Below are positions 23,276 to 26,836 of a stretch of DNA of 26,836 nucleotides, piece by piece. Position 1 is the first letter of the stretch, and the number at the start of each line of letters is the position of its first letter. A model generated the notes under the pieces. It was not told the DNA's origin and searched no databases. It saw nothing but the letters and a program-made list of their open reading frames with translations. Source of the DNA: JANXAZ01 sp037446605. GTDB taxonomy: Bacteria; Pseudomonadota; Alphaproteobacteria; Geminicoccales; Geminicoccaceae. Both the position numbers and the translations under genes were made by a program. Location: assembly GCA_037446605.1 (NCBI GenBank), contig JBBIIE010000033.1, positions 1 to 26,836 on the forward strand. Direction: 5' to 3'.

Positions 23276-24592
23276 GTGGCAGAGCGCCGGCCGTCTTGTC
23301 AAAGGATCGGACCGATCGTCCAGGGCTCCAGCCTCCTAGGCATCCTCGCGGCCGCGCCGGCGCGGCGCATCTGGCTCGCCGGCGTGGCGGTGGGCGTGGT
23401 TCGCTGGCTCGAGCTCTTGGCCTTCGCGCTCTGGGGCCTCGCCGAGACCGGCTCGGCCCTGCTCGTCGCGACCTTGGCGCTCGCGCGCCTGCTGCCGCTC
23501 TTCCTCTTCGCCGTCCCGCTCTCGGGCCTGCTCGAAGGCCGCGACCGCCGACGGGTCATGCTCGTGGCCGTCGCTTCGATGCTCGCCGCCAGCGCGCTCC
23601 TCCTCGCCCTGACGCTCGCGGACCGGCTGAGCTTCGCGGTTCTGCTCGTGGCCGCCTTCGCCAACGGGATCTTCTGGACGATCGAGCAGCCGGTGCGCCG
23701 CACGCTCTTCATCGAGACCGTGGGCCTGGAGCGGGCGGGCGCGGCGATGGGTCTGGAGACCCTGTCCAACCAGGGCACGCGGCTCGTGGGCTCGATCGCG
23801 GGCGGTGGGGCGGTCCAGTTCCTGGGCCCGCCGGGCGTGTTCGCGGGGACACTCCTCCTCTACGCGGTGGCGCTCCTGGGCCTCGTCCGCGCCCGATCCA
23901 CCGACGCCGGCCCCGGCCGGGTGCCGCGGCCGCGCGCCCACGGCCTCTTCGACGGGGTCCGCCACGTCGCCCGCGACCGGCTCCTGCTCGGCACCGTGCT
24001 CGTGACGCTGGTCTACAACCTCTGGGGCTTTCCCTTCGTGGCGCTGGTGCCCGTGCTCGCCGAGAAGAGCCTCGGCCTCTCCGCGCTCGGGACCGGCTTG
24101 CTCGTGGCCATGGACGGCGTCGGCGGCCTGCTCGCGGGCCTCGCCATCGTCCGGGCCGCCCGGCCGACCTCGTTCCGCCGCATCTTCACCCTCGGCTGCG
24201 GCCTGTTGATGGTCGGCATCCTTCTCCTGTCGACCGCCGGCGCGGTGCCGCTCGCGGCGCCGGCGCTGCTCCTGGCCGGTCTCGGCATGGCTGGGTTCGC
24301 CACCATGCAGACGGTGATCCCGCTGCTCGCCGCCCCCGCGGAGCTGCGCCTGCGCGTGCAGGGGGTGGTCACCATGGCGATCGGCGTCTCGCCCCTGGGC
24401 TTCCTCCACGCCGGGTGGCTCGGCGAACGGCTCGGCCCGGAGCGCGCGCTGCTCGTCATGGGTGGCTGCGGGCTCCTGGCGCTCGTGCTGATCGCCTGGC
24501 GGCTGCCCGCGATGCTGGCCGCGCGTCCGCCCGGCCCCGAGCCGCGCCGGCGGGGCGTCCCCGCAGGGCCGCTCGGCGCCGGCGACGGTTGA
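23276..24592 (+). CDS. MFS transporter
   Basis: A 438-residue membrane protein with about 10-12 hydrophobic segments between residues 20 and 415, for example LLVATLALARLLPLFLFAVP and LLMVGILLLSTAGAVPLAAP. The loop SGLLEGRDRRRVMLVA between the second and third helices is a degenerate form of the MFS G-x-x-x-D-R-x-G-R-R motif. Family profile resembles the enterobactin-exporter (EntS)-like MFS group. The GTG at 23276 is the first in-frame start after the divergent gene and has a poor ribosome site; no better candidate was found, so the first 25 residues are uncertain. It is divergent from the tartrate/D-malate dehydrogenase gene and 51 bases upstream of the dehydratase gene, suggesting transport of a related sugar acid. 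Confidence 0.88.
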   Translation: MAERRPSCQRIGPIVQGSSLLGILAAAPARRIWLAGVAVGVVRWLELLAFALWGLAETGSALLVATLALARLLPLFLFAVPLSGLLEGRDRRRVMLVAVASMLAASALLLALTLADRLSFAVLLVAAFANGIFWTIEQPVRRTLFIETVGLERAGAAMGLETLSNQGTRLVGSIAGGGAVQFLGPPGVFAGTLLLYAVALLGLVRARSTDAGPGRVPRPRAHGLFDGVRHVARDRLLLGTVLVTLVYNLWGFPFVALVPVLAEKSLGLSALGTGLLVAMDGVGGLLAGLAIVRAARPTSFRRIFTLGCGLLMVGILLLSTAGAVPLAAPALLLAGLGMAGFATMQTVIPLLAAPAELRLRVQGVVTMAIGVSPLGFLHAGWLGERLGPERALLVMGGCGLLALVLIAWRLPAMLAARPPGPEPRRRGVPAGPLGAGDG

Positions 24593-24643
24593 GGGCCGGA
24601 GGGGTGATCGCTAGCGTCCGCCCGGACGCAGCGGGAGGCGGCG

Positions 24644-26374
24644 ATGGCGGGTGAGGGCGAGGGCAGGCGGAGCCGGGCCTGGTTCGGCAGGCTCGACAAG
24701 AACGGCTTCATCCACCGCTCCTGGATGAAGAACCAGGGCTTCCCGGACCATCTCTTCGACGGCCGGCCGGTGATCGGCATCGCGAACACCGCCTCCGAGC
24801 TCACCCCCTGCAACGCTCATTTCGAGGAGCTCGTCGAGTGGGTGAAGCGCGGGGTCTACGAGGCGGGCGGCTTCCCGCTCGAATTCCCGGTCTTCTCGAA
24901 CGGCGAATCGAACCTCCGCCCGACCTCGATGCTCTACCGCAACCTCGCCGCCATGACGGTCGAGGAGGCGATCCGCGGCAACCCGATCGACGGGGTCGTG
25001 CTCTGCACCGGCTGCGACAAGACCACGCCCGCGCTCCTCATGGGGGCGGCGTCCTGTGACCTGCCGACGATCGTCCTTTCGGGCGGGCCCATGCTCTCGG
25101 GCAACTACAAGGGCAAGCCGATCGGCTCCGGCACCGACGTCTTCAAATTCGCCGAGGCGGTCAAGGCCGGCGAGATGAGCCTCGACGAGTTCATGGAGGC
25201 CGAATCCTGCATGAGCCGGTCGGCCGGCCATTGCATGACCATGGGCACCGCCTCGACCATGAACGCGCTCGCCGAAGCGCTCGGGACGAGCCTGCCCGGC
25301 TCGGCTGCGATCCCGGCGGTCGACGCGCGGCGCCGGCAGATCGCCTATCTGACCGGCATGCGTGCCGTGGAGATCGTGCGGGAGGATCTGCGGCTCTCGA
25401 AGATCCTGACCCGCGCGGCCTTCCGCAACGCGATCCGGGCATGCGGAGCCCTCGGCGGCTCGACCAACGCCGTCATCCACCTGATCGCGATCGCCGGGCG
25501 GGTGGGCGTGCCCTTGACGCTCGAGGACTGGGACGAATGGGGGAGGGGGGTCCCGACCCTCGTCGACCTCATGCCCTCGGGGCGCTTCCTCGCCGAGGAT
25601 TACTATTATGCGGGCGGGCTTCCGGCCGTACTCCGCCGGCTCGGCGAGCACGATCTGCTCGAGAAGGACGCGTTGACCGTCAACGGCAAGACGATCTGGG
25701 AGAACGTGAAGGACGCCCCATGCTGGAACGAGGAGGTCATCCGGCCCTGGGATCGCCCGCTCGTCGCCGAGGGCGGGCTCGTCGTCCTGAAGGGCAACCT
25801 CGCGCCGAACGGCGCGGTCCTGAAGCCCTCGGCCGCCTCGCCGCCCCTGCTGCAGCACCGGGGTCGCGCCGTGGTCTTCGCGACGATCGAGCATTATCGC
25901 GAGCGGATCGTGGATCCGGCCCTCGAGGTCGACGAGACCTCGGTGCTCGTGCTCAAGAACTGTGGACCCAAGGGCTATCCGGGAATGGCCGAGGTCGGCA
26001 ACATGGGCCTGCCGCCCGAGCTCTTGAAGCGCGGGATCAAGGACATGGTGCGGATCTCCGATGCCCGCATGTCCGGCACGGCCTACGGCACGGTCGTGCT
26101 CCACGTCGCCCCCGAGGCGGCGGCCGGTGGGCCCCTCGCACTCGTCCGCGACGGCGACGTCGTCCGGCTCGACGTGCCCGCCCGGCGCCTCGAGCTCGAG
26201 GTCGACGAGGCCGAGCTCAAGCGGCGACGGGCCGCTTGGACCCCACCGCCGCCCGCCATGAGCTCGGGCTATTGGAAGCTCTTCCACGACCACGTGCTGC
26301 AGGCCGATCGGGGCTGCGACCTCGACTTCCTCGTGGGCTGCCGTGGCGCCGCGGTGCCGCGCGACAGCCACTGA
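24644..26374 (+). CDS. IlvD/Edd family sugar-acid dehydratase, L-arabinonate dehydratase-like
   Basis: A 576-residue [2Fe-2S] dehydratase that removes water from an aldonic acid to give a 2-keto-3-deoxy acid. Predicted cluster ligands are C56 (TPCNAHF), C124 (CTGCDKTTPA) and C197 (SAGHCMTMG), and the catalytic serine is S477 (ISDARMSGTAYG). As I recall the Rhizobium L-arabinonate dehydratase structure (C59, C127, C200, S480), every one of these is offset by exactly three, so the two align without gaps there. The segment VYEAGGFPLEFPVFSNGESN is also typical of the pentonate/hexonate dehydratase branch rather than IlvD. GGGAGG lies five bases before the ATG. Other pentonates or hexonates remain possible substrates. 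Confidence 0.92.
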   Translation: MAGEGEGRRSRAWFGRLDKNGFIHRSWMKNQGFPDHLFDGRPVIGIANTASELTPCNAHFEELVEWVKRGVYEAGGFPLEFPVFSNGESNLRPTSMLYRNLAAMTVEEAIRGNPIDGVVLCTGCDKTTPALLMGAASCDLPTIVLSGGPMLSGNYKGKPIGSGTDVFKFAEAVKAGEMSLDEFMEAESCMSRSAGHCMTMGTASTMNALAEALGTSLPGSAAIPAVDARRRQIAYLTGMRAVEIVREDLRLSKILTRAAFRNAIRACGALGGSTNAVIHLIAIAGRVGVPLTLEDWDEWGRGVPTLVDLMPSGRFLAEDYYYAGGLPAVLRRLGEHDLLEKDALTVNGKTIWENVKDAPCWNEEVIRPWDRPLVAEGGLVVLKGNLAPNGAVLKPSAASPPLLQHRGRAVVFATIEHYRERIVDPALEVDETSVLVLKNCGPKGYPGMAEVGNMGLPPELLKRGIKDMVRISDARMSGTAYGTVVLHVAPEAAAGGPLALVRDGDVVRLDVPARRLELEVDEAELKRRRAAWTPPPPAMSSGYWKLFHDHVLQADRGCDLDFLVGCRGAAVPRDSH

Positions 26375-26398
26375 GGGCCGCCCTCGATCGCATCCGGG

Positions 26399-26438
26399 CG
26401 GTTGACGCGCACCCGGCGGGCGCGCACCCTCTCAACCG
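26399..26438. other. Inverted repeat between dehydratase gene and last gene
   Basis: CGGTTGA (26399-26405) pairs perfectly with TCAACCG (26432-26438). Inside, CGCGC (26406-26410) pairs with GCGCG (26420-26424), leaving a 7-base bulge on one side. No T-run follows. It may be a 3'-end structure or an operator for the next gene. Confidence 0.35.
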
Positions 26439-26466
26439 TCGCGCAAGCGGAACGGAGGCGAGTCCG

Positions 26467-26836
26467 ATGCACCGGAGCCTGGTCACCCTGGTCGCGCTGG
26501 CCGCTTGGCCGGCCGCGGCGCTCGCCTTCCACGACAGCGAGATCGACCCGCAGAGCAAGCAGATCCTGATCCAGATCGAGGAGAACCTGCAGCGCTTCGC
26601 GCAGGGCCTGGCCGAGGCCCAGAAGCAGTGCCAGCAGGGCAACCAGGACGCCTGCCGGACCGACCAGGCGGCCCGTCAGCAGCTGGCTGCGATCGGCCAG
26701 GCCATGCTCGGCGGGCAGCAGCCCGGCGGACCGCCCCCGGGTCCGGGCGGCTGGGGGCCGGGACCGCGGCCGGGCCCGCCTCCCGGCGGCTGGGGTCCGC
26801 CGCAGCCGGGACCGGGGGGCTGGGGTCCGGCTCCGG
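26467..26836 (+). CDS. Exported Pro/Gly/Trp-rich protein, partial
   Basis: The frame starts with ATG at 26467, with GGAGG eight bases upstream, and is still open at the window's right edge after 123 codons. A signal peptide, MHRSLVTLVALAAWPAAALA, is followed by FHDSEIDPQSKQIL and a glutamine-rich helical stretch with two cysteines (QKQCQQGNQDACRTDQ). From about residue 85 it becomes a low-complexity tail of PGGWGPGP-like units. I recognise no family. The helical, Cys-paired N-terminal part with a flexible Pro/Gly/Trp tail suggests an envelope or surface protein. The C-terminus is missing. Confidence 0.78.
   Translation, partial: MHRSLVTLVALAAWPAAALAFHDSEIDPQSKQILIQIEENLQRFAQGLAEAQKQCQQGNQDACRTDQAARQQLAAIGQAMLGGQQPGGPPPGPGGWGPGPRPGPPPGGWGPPQPGPGGWGPAP

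Overview
The window is very GC-rich (roughly 70% or more), densely coded and free of tRNAs, rRNAs, insertion sequences and CRISPR arrays. The gene content points to an alphaproteobacterium: an ELM1-family protein, an alphaproteobacterial-type AspRS with the non-discriminating signature, a DUF1244 protein, and a XoxF/XoxG/XoxJ lanthanide methanol dehydrogenase set. The codon-saturated GC and the mix of methylotrophy and sugar-acid genes would suit a Rhodospirillales/Geminicoccales-like or Hyphomicrobiales-like soil or water bacterium. The exact lineage cannot be read from the sequence alone.

Layout. (1) 1-8473, minus strand: a tightly packed run starting with a LtnD-like hydroxyacid dehydrogenase, then an AI-2E-family membrane protein, an MsbA-like ABC exporter, a three-part glycosyltransferase/methyltransferase/ELM1 fusion, a fatty-acid-hydroxylase-family membrane protein, a GNAT-like protein and the start of a nucleotidyltransferase. 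Most of these look like envelope lipid or glycan genes. (2) 8474-8992: a 519-base gene-free leader of xoxF. (3) 8993-15283: the methanol dehydrogenase locus. xoxF and a DUF2380 gene run on the plus strand. Facing them is a minus-strand operon of three exported proteins of unknown function, then xoxG, xoxJ and a pentapeptide-repeat protein. (4) 15379-18379: a nitrilase-family amidase, divergent aspS, and a 56-residue entericidin-like lipoprotein. (5) 18478-19350: an exported protein built of XNXGX pentapeptides and nine 19-residue GNGNxG repeats. (6) 19543-26374: mainly catabolic genes: KstD-like flavoprotein, DUF1244, cupin, tartrate/D-malate dehydrogenase, MFS transporter, and an IlvD/Edd sugar-acid dehydratase close to L-arabinonate dehydratase. 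(7) 26467-end: a truncated exported protein with a Pro/Gly/Trp-rich tail.

How the genes work together. XoxF would oxidise methanol (or another small alcohol) in the periplasm with PQQ and a lanthanide, and pass electrons to cytochrome XoxG. XoxJ is the usual periplasmic binding-protein partner. The three unknown exported proteins, the pentapeptide-repeat protein and DUF2380 are candidates for maturation, cofactor supply or docking roles. No mxaF/mxaI, PQQ biosynthesis or lanthanophore genes are in the window. The strongest leads for something undescribed are the xox accessory operon, the GNG-repeat protein, and the GT-MT-ELM1 fusion in its envelope gene run.
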